DNA from: DHVE2 group archaeon
GTDB taxonomy: Archaea > Thermoplasmatota > Thermoplasmata > Thermoplasmatales > Aciduliprofundaceae
NCBI GenBank assembly: GCA_027056155.1
Contig: JALULR010000159.1
Span: 1 to 7,412 of the forward strand
Length of the DNA stretch: 7,412 bases
Direction: 5' to 3'
The notes beneath the pieces were generated by a model. The model worked only from the letters and a program-made list of their open reading frames with translations, was not told where the DNA came from and searched no databases. The translations under genes were made by a program, and so were the position numbers. Position 1 is the first letter of the stretch, and each line of letters starts with the position of its first letter. Positions 1 through 6,443 of the stretch are shown piece by piece.

Positions 1-5
1 CTGTC

Positions 6-752
6 ATGGACATGAGCTATTTAGAAAACCTAAAGGCAGATTTAGAAGAGCTTAATGCACCCACTAGGATAAAAAATATACATACCGTGCTCACATTTTC
101 CGCAAAGAGATACAACGAGATAACAGAAGCAACCTCTAAGCTAATAGAGCGCATGAAAAAGGAGAAAAAAGATGCAATAATAAAGGATTTAGATAAATTA
201 AGGGAGCTAGAAGTGCATCGCAAGATGGCTCTTGACCGAATTAGAAAACTGCAAGAGAATTACAATACATTTTTGGATAAATATTTTGATTTTGTAAACA
301 AAAAGGAAACTTTTTTGAAAGGACGTATTGATGAATTTCACAAGGAAGTAGAGCGCAGAAATCTCCAAGCAAAAATGCTTGTTGAGAAAGAAAAAGACCT
401 ACTAGAGAGAGAACACAAACTCCGAGAGCGCGAGAAAAGCTTAGAAGAGAGAATAAAGGACATAGAAGAGACTGGGAAAGCTTTAGAGGGCGAGGGAATA
501 ACTAAGGAGGAATGGATGGAGCATCAGCGAAAAATTCAAGAAAAGTTATATCAGTTGCGAGAAGAAGTAGTGAAAAAGACGGAAGAAAGTGAGAAAGAAA
601 AGCTCACAAAAGAGATTTTGAAGGTACTCGATGACTTACTAGGCAAGCTTCCAGACGAGGTCATCGAAGAATTCGCCCGCTCGGAAAACTTTGATTTGTA
701 CAAGAAAGTAATGACCATGTACGGGCTAGGTGGTGACAGTGGGGCTTCTTGA
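6..752 (+). CDS. Coiled-coil protein of unknown function, 248 aa (5' end possibly beyond window)
   Basis: I do not recognise a named family. The protein is charged and predicted mostly helical, with no signal peptide or membrane segment. Residues 1-110 are helical but not a regular coiled coil. Residues 125-160 form one with hydrophobics exactly every seven residues (L125, L132, L139, L146, I153, L160), and the LREREKSL-type heptad is the same as in the next gene. Residues about 200-240 (KEILKVLDDLLGKLP, then EVIEEFARSENFDLY) look like a small conserved helical module ending in a Gly/Ser tail. The ATG at 6 was taken as start; ATG at 12 is an alternative. The frame is still open at base 3, so the true start may lie upstream, and no ribosome site can be judged. 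The stop overlaps the start of the following coiled-coil gene, implying co-transcription and perhaps co-assembly. Coding status is well supported; function is unknown. Confidence 0.82.
   Translation: MDMSYLENLKADLEELNAPTRIKNIHTVLTFSAKRYNEITEATSKLIERMKKEKKDAIIKDLDKLRELEVHRKMALDRIRKLQENYNTFLDKYFDFVNKKETFLKGRIDEFHKEVERRNLQAKMLVEKEKDLLEREHKLREREKSLEERIKDIEETGKALEGEGITKEEWMEHQRKIQEKLYQLREEVVKKTEESEKEKLTKEILKVLDDLLGKLPDEVIEEFARSENFDLYKKVMTMYGLGGDSGAS
729..736 (+). promoter_or_regulatory. Ribosome binding site for the long coiled-coil gene
   Basis: GGTGGTGA matches the archaeal consensus GGAGGTGA except at one base. Its GG-GG core ends 5 bases before the GTG at 739, which favours that start over the GTG codons at 730 and 733, which overlap the site itself. 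It lies inside the end of the preceding gene. Confidence 0.5.
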
Positions 753-3309
753 TAAGGCAGAGGCAATACGCAAAAGCTCCGCGAGCGGAATCGGTGAAAA
801 GAAGCCCGAAGAAGCAACAAAAGAAAAACAGATACAGAAAAAAGAGGTTGTGGTAGAGAAAATAAAGGTTTCTGATGAAGAGAACTCTAAGCTCAGAGCT
901 GAGATAGAAGAGCTTAAGAAAACAATAAACGAAAAAGAGAAAGAAATAGAAGAACTCAAAGAAAAGCTAGACTCTCAGAAAAAAGAGCTAGAGTTAAAGG
1001 AGAAAGAGTGGGCTGAAAAAGAAAAAGAGCTCAAAGAAAAAGGTAAACAAAGTGAGAGTAAGAGCGTTGACGAGATGCACCAGTACATCGACGAAGAGAT
1101 GGCAATTGTAAGCAAGTTGCGTAAAGAGCTAGAAGAGAGAAAAGAAAAACTGAAAGATTATGTAGACAAGCTCAAGAAAAAGGAGCAAGAGCTCGAGAAA
1201 AGGGAAAGCGAGGTTGCAGAAGAACGCAAAAAGGTAGAAGAGCTTAAAAATAAAATAGATGAGCAGAGCAAAAAATTAAAAACTGAGCAAGAAGAGCTGT
1301 GGCGCCAGAAAAGTGAGCTCGAAGAGCAGAAGAGAATAATAGATGAGCTGAAAAAGAAGCATGCCCTAATGGAAGAATCTTTAAGAGAAAGAGAGCAAAA
1401 TCTAAAGGATGAGAAAGAGCATGTTGAGGAGGAGCTTGCAACCCTTCAGGCTCTAGAACGAAAAATAGATAGGGAAAAGAAAGCGCTGGAAAAAGAGAGA
1501 GATGAACTAAATTCCCTAAAAAAGAATATAGAGGCAGAGAAAAGCGCATTTGAAAACGAGAGAGAAAAGATAGATGAAGAGAAAAACAAGCTCAAAAACG
1601 AGAAAATCGCCGTTGCAGAAGAGCGTAAAAAGCTAGAGCTCAAAGCAAAAAATTTGCAGGCCAAAGAAGAGGAATTGAAGAACAGAGAGAAGCATGTAGG
1701 GGCTCGAGAGAAGGAGTTAAGCGAGCTTGAGACAGAGCTAAACACCAGAGAGGCAAATATACAAGAAAAGGAGAGAGAGATTGAGGGAAAAATTGCAGAG
1801 CTTGCCGCAAAGGAAAAGCGCATTTTAGAGAGAGAAAAAAGAGTCAAAGAGTGGGAAGACAAACTCAGAAAACAGAGCGATGAGCTTGGTGAGAGAGAGA
1901 AGAAGCTTGCTATGCAAAAGATAGAGCTAGAAGAGCTCAGAAAAGCAATAGAATCTGAGAAAAACAAAGTTATAGATATACGCAAAGCTCTGGAGTCTGA
2001 GAAGCAAGCCCTAGCAGATAGAGAAAAATTGCTCAACGAGCGCGAAATCGAAATTCAAGGTAAGCTAGCGGCAATAGAAGAGCGCGAAGAAGAAATCAAA
2101 GAGCGGGGGGCGTTACTAGAGGTTAAGAGCAAAGAGCTCAGCAAGAAAGAAGGCGAGCTAAAAGCAAAAGAAGCAAAATTAGATGAAAGGGAGAAAGAAA
2201 TAAAGAAAGGCGAAGAAGAGCTGCAAAAGAAGCAGGAAGAGCTTGAAAAGAGGTATGTTGAGCTCCCTAAGCGGGAAAAGCTCGTTGAGATAAAAATGAA
2301 AGAAATAGACGAAGAGCGCAAGCGGCTAGTAGCATGGGATTCACGACTCAAAGAGCGTGAGAAGAGCGTTGAGGAAGAGATGGATAAAGTCATAAAGGAA
2401 AAAGAAGAGATTGAGAGAGTATGGGTAAGCATAGGGGAAGAGGTAGAAAAGCTAAAAATGGAGAAGGAAAAGCTTGAAAATCTTAGAGATACCGTGAGCT
2501 CAAGGATAGATAATATCAAGAATAGAGAAGAGAGTGTTCTTGAAAAAGAGAGCGATATTGCACGCAGGCTTCGCGAGCTTGAAGAGAAAGAGCTGAAAAT
2601 TCGAGAAATTATGGAGAATCTAGCGAAAGAGAAAGCAAAGCTTGCCAAAGAGGAAGAAAACATAATTATAGAAAAGGACAGCATAAAGAGAAAGGAAAAA
2701 GAGCTAGAGCAGACATTGAAAGAAATAGGCGACAAGGAAAAGATGATTGCCGAGTGGGACGCAAAACTTGCAGAAATTCAAGCAAGAGAGAATAAAGTCA
2801 GCGAGCGGGAGCGCAGCCTCGCCGATAAAGAAAAAGAGCTGCAAAATAAAGAGAAAGAAATAGAATCAAAGCTAAAAGAGATAGATATTAAGATGAAAGA
2901 AGCCGAAAACATGCGAAAATCTGCGTTATCCATATTAAGCTATGCAAAGAGCAGAGAGATGGAAGAGAAGAAGAAGCTTTTAGACGAGATAAAGCGAGAA
3001 AAAGAATCATTAAAAGTAGAGCAGACAAAGTATGAAGAGCTTGAGAAAAAAGAGAATGATTTGAAGAAGAAAGAAGCGGAGTTAAAAAATAAGCTTAAGG
3101 CAATAGAAAAAAGAGAAAAAGAGCTCAACGATAGAGAGGAAAAAATTAAAAAAGAGCAAAACGACTTAGATTCTATATACAAGGAAATAGAGCAGAAAAC
3201 TGCCGAGCTTCAACAAAAAGAAGAGAGCTTGGAAAAATTAGAAAAAGAGCTTGAAGAGAGGAAGAAATACATAGATGCCCTAAGAAAGAAGCTAGAAAGT
3301 ATCCTTTGA
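739..3309 (+). CDS. Very long, exceptionally regular coiled-coil rod protein (856 aa)
   Basis: No enzyme motif is visible: no Walker A or B, no membrane segment, no signal peptide, and I saw no Cys. Residues 1-45 (GLLDKAEAIRKSSASG onward) are a likely flexible tail. The rest is Lys/Glu/Arg-rich helix. Counting from GTG 739, residues 110-677 carry L/I/V/F every seventh residue, 82 positions with one exception (His208). A +3 shift follows at 677/680, a phase runs to about 736, an Ala/Ser/Met-rich break covers about 722-747, and a last phase runs over 768-852. The typical heptad is L-x-x-R-E-K-x, so the second core position is usually charged. Pro510 is the only proline I saw in the rod. The start follows a GGTGGTGA site; GTG 730 would add three residues. 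It overlaps the upstream coiled-coil gene by 14 bases and the convergent cdd by 18. A filament, scaffold or spacer role is inference; an SMC/Rad50-type ATPase is excluded because there are no head domains. Confidence 0.88.
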   Translation: MGLLDKAEAIRKSSASGIGEKKPEEATKEKQIQKKEVVVEKIKVSDEENSKLRAEIEELKKTINEKEKEIEELKEKLDSQKKELELKEKEWAEKEKELKEKGKQSESKSVDEMHQYIDEEMAIVSKLRKELEERKEKLKDYVDKLKKKEQELEKRESEVAEERKKVEELKNKIDEQSKKLKTEQEELWRQKSELEEQKRIIDELKKKHALMEESLREREQNLKDEKEHVEEELATLQALERKIDREKKALEKERDELNSLKKNIEAEKSAFENEREKIDEEKNKLKNEKIAVAEERKKLELKAKNLQAKEEELKNREKHVGAREKELSELETELNTREANIQEKEREIEGKIAELAAKEKRILEREKRVKEWEDKLRKQSDELGEREKKLAMQKIELEELRKAIESEKNKVIDIRKALESEKQALADREKLLNEREIEIQGKLAAIEEREEEIKERGALLEVKSKELSKKEGELKAKEAKLDEREKEIKKGEEELQKKQEELEKRYVELPKREKLVEIKMKEIDEERKRLVAWDSRLKEREKSVEEEMDKVIKEKEEIERVWVSIGEEVEKLKMEKEKLENLRDTVSSRIDNIKNREESVLEKESDIARRLRELEEKELKIREIMENLAKEKAKLAKEEENIIIEKDSIKRKEKELEQTLKEIGDKEKMIAEWDAKLAEIQARENKVSERERSLADKEKELQNKEKEIESKLKEIDIKMKEAENMRKSALSILSYAKSREMEEKKKLLDEIKREKESLKVEQTKYEELEKKENDLKKKEAELKNKLKAIEKREKELNDREEKIKKEQNDLDSIYKEIEQKTAELQQKEESLEKLEKELEERKKYIDALRKKLESIL
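3233..3246 (-). terminator. Possible oligo-T terminator for the dnaG-cdd operon, inside the coiled-coil gene
   Basis: Read on the - strand, two T5 tracts (at 3242-3246 and 3233-3237) lie about 45-60 bases beyond the cdd stop. Archaeal RNA polymerase can terminate at oligo-T tracts without a hairpin. The tracts are also a by-product of Lys (AAA) codons in the opposite gene, so this is only a candidate. Confidence 0.22.
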
Positions 3310-3687
3310 AAAAATATGCGGTAGCAGCTCGCTAAGGGCATATACTTCCACTACATTTTTGCCTGCAACTATTACTTTGCAATCCTCGCTACAAAACTCA
3401 GCCATTACCTGCAGACAGGCACCGCATGGGTATGCTTTTGGTTCTGCGTATATTGCCACGGCATCGACGCTTCGGCAGCCATCACTTACTGCCTTAAAAA
3501 TTGCCACTCGCTCAGCGCACATGGTTAGACCATACGAGGCATTTTCCACATTACAACCGTGATATATTCTATCGCAAGCAAGCACCGCTGCGCCCACGGA
3601 AAAATTAGAGTAAGGTGCATAAGCGTTTTTTCTAGCTTGCTTAGCGTGGGAAACTAGGTTATCGATATCCACTCTCATCACTCTCAT
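3292..3687 (-). CDS. cdd: Cytidine deaminase (small tetrameric type), 131 aa
   Basis: Hydrolytic deamination of cytidine and deoxycytidine to uridine and deoxyuridine, in cytosolic pyrimidine salvage. The length is normal for the homotetrameric class. Visible signatures are YAPYSNFSVGAA (22-34, with the base-stacking Phe29), CNVENASYG (45-53, where N46 and E48 bind the ribose), CAER (57-60, zinc ligand C57 and catalytic E59), and PCGAC (87-91, zinc ligands C88 and C91). All catalytic residues are present, so it should be active. The ATG at 3687 was taken; ATG at 3678 (codon 4) is equally possible and neither has a strong ribosome site. The start overlaps the Lon-like ATPase gene by 29 bases, so it is probably translated from the dnaG operon by coupling. 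Its last six codons overlap the end of the convergent coiled-coil gene. Confidence 0.96.
   Translation of the reverse strand: MRVMRVDIDNLVSHAKQARKNAYAPYSNFSVGAAVLACDRIYHGCNVENASYGLTMCAERVAIFKAVSDGCRSVDAVAIYAEPKAYPCGACLQVMAEFCSEDCKVIVAGKNVVEVYALSELLPHIFSKDTF
3356..3360 (+). terminator. Possible oligo-T terminator for the coiled-coil operon, inside cdd
   Basis: A T5 run on the + strand lies about 47 bases after the coiled-coil stop. It is the first clear oligo-T downstream and falls within the antisense of cdd. This is weak evidence by itself. Confidence 0.2.
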
Positions 3688-5146
3688 TCCAGTAATTATA
3701 TGGAGGCTTTTGAGACTTGGTTATATCGCGCATTATTCCGGATTCTAGTGAGCCGTACTTTTTCTCTATTTTTTCCTCCACCGGTCTAGCAACCTCCACC
3801 GCGCTTAGCACATGCTTTTTATCTATGTACTTATCTCCATTAACTACAGCAAGGTCTCCTGCAGCCCGTATTAAACCCCCAAGGTCTCTCAACCGAAGCG
3901 TTAGCGCTCTATCCGCACCGTCCACAGCCTTAGCGCGCCTACGTCCCTCTTCTATTATAGCAATGATGGCATCTCTAGTAGCGTGGGGTATTCTTCCGTC
4001 CATAACTATCTCCTGCGCTATAAACTGAGCATACTTTGCCCGATTTTCAGAAGTGTCTGGCATGGTGGTTTTCATAAGAACTTCGTAGCCATCACCCATT
4101 ATGCGAGAGCGCAAGGGTGATAGAATATTTGGCAAGTCTTGAATATTGCATGCTGCAACCAAGATAAAATCGCAGGGCACATCGTCCACTCTCACGCTAG
4201 CCCCGGCACTTTGTGAATTGCGCCCAGATATGGGAAACTGCTTCTCTTGCAATGCAGTTAAGATATACCGTTGTAGCTCTCCAAGATGTGTTATTTCATC
4301 AACAAAAAGCACACCCTGATGCGCCTCATGCACGGCGCCCGGGACTACGCGCTTGTATGGTGGTGTGCCTAGCTGCGGGTGCCCACCATAAGGGTCATGA
4401 CGCACATCACCCAAAAGCTCGGTTTCACTTGCACCTGTGGCAAGGACAAAAGGCTTGCGTTTTATAGGTACAATCACTTTATAAGGTTTTTTCTTTTCCA
4501 TCTCCCTGCGCTTATCCATCATCTTCTCGTCAAGAACGCGAATTTTATCTCCCGCTCGCTCGTAGACCAGAATTTTATCACGCCCATCTTCAATTACGGT
4601 AGTGGTAACTCGCTGTGGAAATGAAGATATGCCGAACGCCGCGCTTATTGACCCAAATATATCTCCAAACGGCGCGTTGGTGGGTGGCGCTTTAGGTTGT
4701 CCACAGCGCGGGCAGACCGGTTCATCTGGAGAAGAATATGCCCCGCACTTAACGCATCTATACCCAAGCTTTTCAGCCACGTGTACAGGTGCATCTCTGG
4801 GATCTATGAGCTTGCCCTCCGCAGACTTCAGCTCGGCTTCTTCAGCTAGCAGCTCTTCAGCAGTGCGCACTTCCACAAGAGGACGCTCTGGGTTCTGCGG
4901 ATTATGCACTACCCTTATTTCTTCCGTGGGTGGAGGAAGATGAAGCGATATTGCCTGTGCAATCATCGATTTTCCCGTGCCCGGAGGACCAACGAGCAAA
5001 AGATTGCGATGCTGCTTTGCTGCAATTTTGGCAATATTTATCGCTTCGTCTTGTCCTATCACCCGCTCTAGAGGGTCTGTGGGAATGGCTATATCTTCCG
5101 TAGTTTCGATTTCATCTAAGTTAAACCCCCTCTTGGGGTCAATCAT
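3659..5146 (-). CDS. Lon(LonB)-like AAA+ ATPase with zinc ribbon, lacking the protease domain (495 aa)
   Basis: The ATPase core matches archaeal LonB. It has an N-terminal ETTEDI...VIGQDEA segment, Walker A GPPGTGKS (53-60), GDVRHDPYGG (246-255), Walker B VLFVDE (279-284), ALQEKQFPISG (298-308), sensor-1 Asn in AACN (331-334), arginine-finger region SPLRSRI (343-349), TTMPDTSENR (360-369), and TLRLRDLGG (416-424) carrying the sensor-2 Arg. Two departures matter. Between Walker A and B, where LonB has transmembrane helices, there is a CxxC-10-CxxC zinc ribbon (C131, C134, C145, C148) and no membrane helix, so the protein should be soluble. The C-terminus ends about 40 residues after the AAA lid, with no Ser-Lys protease domain. 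It probably remodels or unfolds a protein or nucleoprotein partner. A GGTGA site precedes the ATG, which overlaps the dnaG stop (ATGA). The family call is firm; substrate and partner are unknown. Confidence 0.93.
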   Translation of the reverse strand: MIDPKRGFNLDEIETTEDIAIPTDPLERVIGQDEAINIAKIAAKQHRNLLLVGPPGTGKSMIAQAISLHLPPPTEEIRVVHNPQNPERPLVEVRTAEELLAEEAELKSAEGKLIDPRDAPVHVAEKLGYRCVKCGAYSSPDEPVCPRCGQPKAPPTNAPFGDIFGSISAAFGISSFPQRVTTTVIEDGRDKILVYERAGDKIRVLDEKMMDKRREMEKKKPYKVIVPIKRKPFVLATGASETELLGDVRHDPYGGHPQLGTPPYKRVVPGAVHEAHQGVLFVDEITHLGELQRYILTALQEKQFPISGRNSQSAGASVRVDDVPCDFILVAACNIQDLPNILSPLRSRIMGDGYEVLMKTTMPDTSENRAKYAQFIAQEIVMDGRIPHATRDAIIAIIEEGRRRAKAVDGADRALTLRLRDLGGLIRAAGDLAVVNGDKYIDKKHVLSAVEVARPVEEKIEKKYGSLESGIMRDITKSQKPPYNYWNESDESGYR

Positions 5147-6372
5147 TTTTTCACCTTGTCTTTGGTTATTATTTTAATAGCTACTGGCTTTTTAGTCACA
5201 TTGCCAACCTTGTAGCCAATTATTGTGGTTATCCCTTTCTGCAATGCAACATCCACTAGCCGCTGAGATATTACCCCACCCGTGACTATAGTATCACCCT
5301 TCTGTTTGAACTCTTTAAGTTTATCAATAAACTCGTTTAGAGGTATGCGCGTAAGTACCTTGTCATTCTTCAGTATTGCCGCTTCTTTCTTCTCATTGAG
5401 CTCCCTAAAAAGCTTATCCTCAGTAGTTTCCTCTTCATGCTCTTTCTTCTCTGGCTTCTTATCTTCACTGTGCTTTTTATCCTCTCCATGCTTCTTTTCT
5501 GCCTTTTTTTCATCTTCCTCGTGTGGTTCTAAACCAATATTGTGTGTGGCCAAATACTGCTCTACGGGCATCTTGTTTCTCAGGGCCTTGGTAAGCTGCT
5601 TATATGTAAGTTCTTCTACTTCATAGCCCTTGGGAGCTCTAGCTACAAAATCAACATCTGCAACCTGCAGCAGCTCTTTAAGTATCAAATCCCCACCTCT
5701 ATCGCCATCAAGAAAGGCAGTAACTATTTTCTTCTTGCTAAGCTCAACTATAGTTTTAGGCACGCTTGTACCGTTCAGAGCGATAGTATTTTTTATGCCA
5801 TGCTTTAAGAGATTGATAATATCGCTTCTGCCTTCAACCACAATAATGGCGTCGCTTTTATCCACATTTGGGCCCGCGGGAAGATGCTCGTCCCCATAGC
5901 TAGTTATCTCTTCAATTTCTACACTTTCTCTCACTGCCTTGATAATATCATCACTGACATTCTTGCCCTGCTCAAGCAAATTCTGCAATAGCTGCTTGGC
6001 ACGCTCTATTACACGCTGTCTCTTGGTTGCCCTTATATCTTCTATGCCTAGAACATCAACATGCGCCCTGCACGGACCCACCCTATCGATGGTCTCTAGC
6101 GCCGCTGCAAGAATTGATGTCTCAACTTGGTCTAAGCTGGAAGGTATGCGAATATCACCCACAGACCGGCCACGTTCAGACTTGATTTCTACTTCTATCC
6201 TACCAATCCTGCCACTTTTTTGCAAATCTCTGAGGTCTAAATCATCGCCCAGCAACCCTTCAGTTTGGCCAAAAATAGCACCTACCACATCAGGTCTTTC
6301 AACAACACCATCAGTCTCAATCTTAGCAGTTATCAGATATTTTGCCGCATTGGGATCGTTATACAATTTCAT
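5143..6372 (-). CDS. dnaG: Archaeal DnaG primase (Toprim domain), 409 aa
   Basis: Archaeal DnaG-like protein. The family makes RNA primers in vitro and is also known as a stable subunit of the archaeal RNA-degrading exosome. The N-terminal domain (about 1-165) holds the hallmark stretches DGVVERPDVVGAIFGQTEG (21-39) and SGRIGRIEVE (53-62). The Toprim fold (about 173-255) has VVEGRSD (178-184, catalytic E180) and LDGDRGG (221-227, metal-binding D222 and D224), all intact. A Lys/Glu/His-rich linker (about 283-318) leads to a C-terminal domain (about 320-405) with TIVTGGVISQRLVD. Length is normal. Start ATG 6372 directly abuts a perfect GGAGGTGA, giving only 3 bases between GGAGG and ATG; a TTG two codons later (6366) would have 9-base spacing. 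First gene of the operon with the Lon-like ATPase and cdd. Confidence 0.97.
   Translation of the reverse strand: MKLYNDPNAAKYLITAKIETDGVVERPDVVGAIFGQTEGLLGDDLDLRDLQKSGRIGRIEVEIKSERGRSVGDIRIPSSLDQVETSILAAALETIDRVGPCRAHVDVLGIEDIRATKRQRVIERAKQLLQNLLEQGKNVSDDIIKAVRESVEIEEITSYGDEHLPAGPNVDKSDAIIVVEGRSDIINLLKHGIKNTIALNGTSVPKTIVELSKKKIVTAFLDGDRGGDLILKELLQVADVDFVARAPKGYEVEELTYKQLTKALRNKMPVEQYLATHNIGLEPHEEDEKKAEKKHGEDKKHSEDKKPEKKEHEEETTEDKLFRELNEKKEAAILKNDKVLTRIPLNEFIDKLKEFKQKGDTIVTGGVISQRLVDVALQKGITTIIGYKVGNVTKKPVAIKIITKDKVKK
5151..5157 (-). promoter_or_regulatory. Ribosome binding site of the Lon-like ATPase
   Basis: AAGGTGA on the - strand, 4 bases before the ATG at 5146. It lies within the last codons of dnaG, which supports independent initiation as well as coupling through the ATGA overlap. 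Confidence 0.6.
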
Positions 6373-6406
6373 TCACCTCCAATATGTCCTCGGGAAAAAT
6401 AGCCAT
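6359..6406 (-). other. Possible 15-codon upstream ORF overlapping the dnaG start
   Basis: An ATG at 6406 opens a short frame, MAIFPEDILEVNEIV, ending in TAA at 6361-6359, inside dnaG codons 4-5 and out of frame with it. In-frame upstream ATGs at 6415, 6424 and 6427 could extend it to 22 codons. If transcription starts near 6405, it would be read leaderless. It could equally be chance in a short leader. Confidence 0.15.
6373..6380 (-). promoter_or_regulatory. dnaG: Ribosome binding site of dnaG
   Basis: A perfect GGAGGTGA on the - strand, flush against the ATG at 6372. The match to the archaeal 16S 3' end is full length, but the spacing is unusually tight. Confidence 0.75.
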
Positions 6407-6428
6407 GTCCCTCATAATTGCCATCATC

Positions 6429-6436
6429 AATATACC
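6429..6436 (-). promoter_or_regulatory. Candidate TATA element for the dnaG operon
   Basis: GGTATATT on the - strand is the best AT-rich TATA-like octamer upstream of dnaG. A start about 26 bases downstream (near 6405) would give a leader of roughly 33 bases carrying the GGAGGTGA site. It is not a strong consensus; other weak A/T patches lie further upstream (near 6465-6477). Confidence 0.3.
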
Positions 6437-6443
6437 GATGAGC

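Noticed and set aside
1244..2735. Long open frames on the - strand inside the coiled-coil gene (Ser/Phe/Leu-rich products)
   Set aside because: They are the antisense of Lys/Glu-rich codons. The products are low-complexity with no domain, and no promoter or ribosome site fits.
1066..2769. Minisatellite-like tandem DNA repeat with a 21-base period
   Set aside because: The seven-residue periodicity is at protein level; successive 21-base units differ too much to call a DNA repeat.
739..3309. SMC/Rad50-like or myosin-like protein
   Set aside because: No Walker A, Walker B or ABC signature and no globular head; similarity would come only from coiled-coil composition.
3717..4943. Open frames on the + strand opposite the Lon-like ATPase
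   Set aside because: The - strand carries an unmistakable AAA+ protein through the whole stretch; the + frames show no recognisable motif.
3659..5146. Complete LonB protease, or one split by a frameshift at its 3' end
   Set aside because: The downstream sequence is an intact cytidine deaminase and no frame carries a Lon protease domain.
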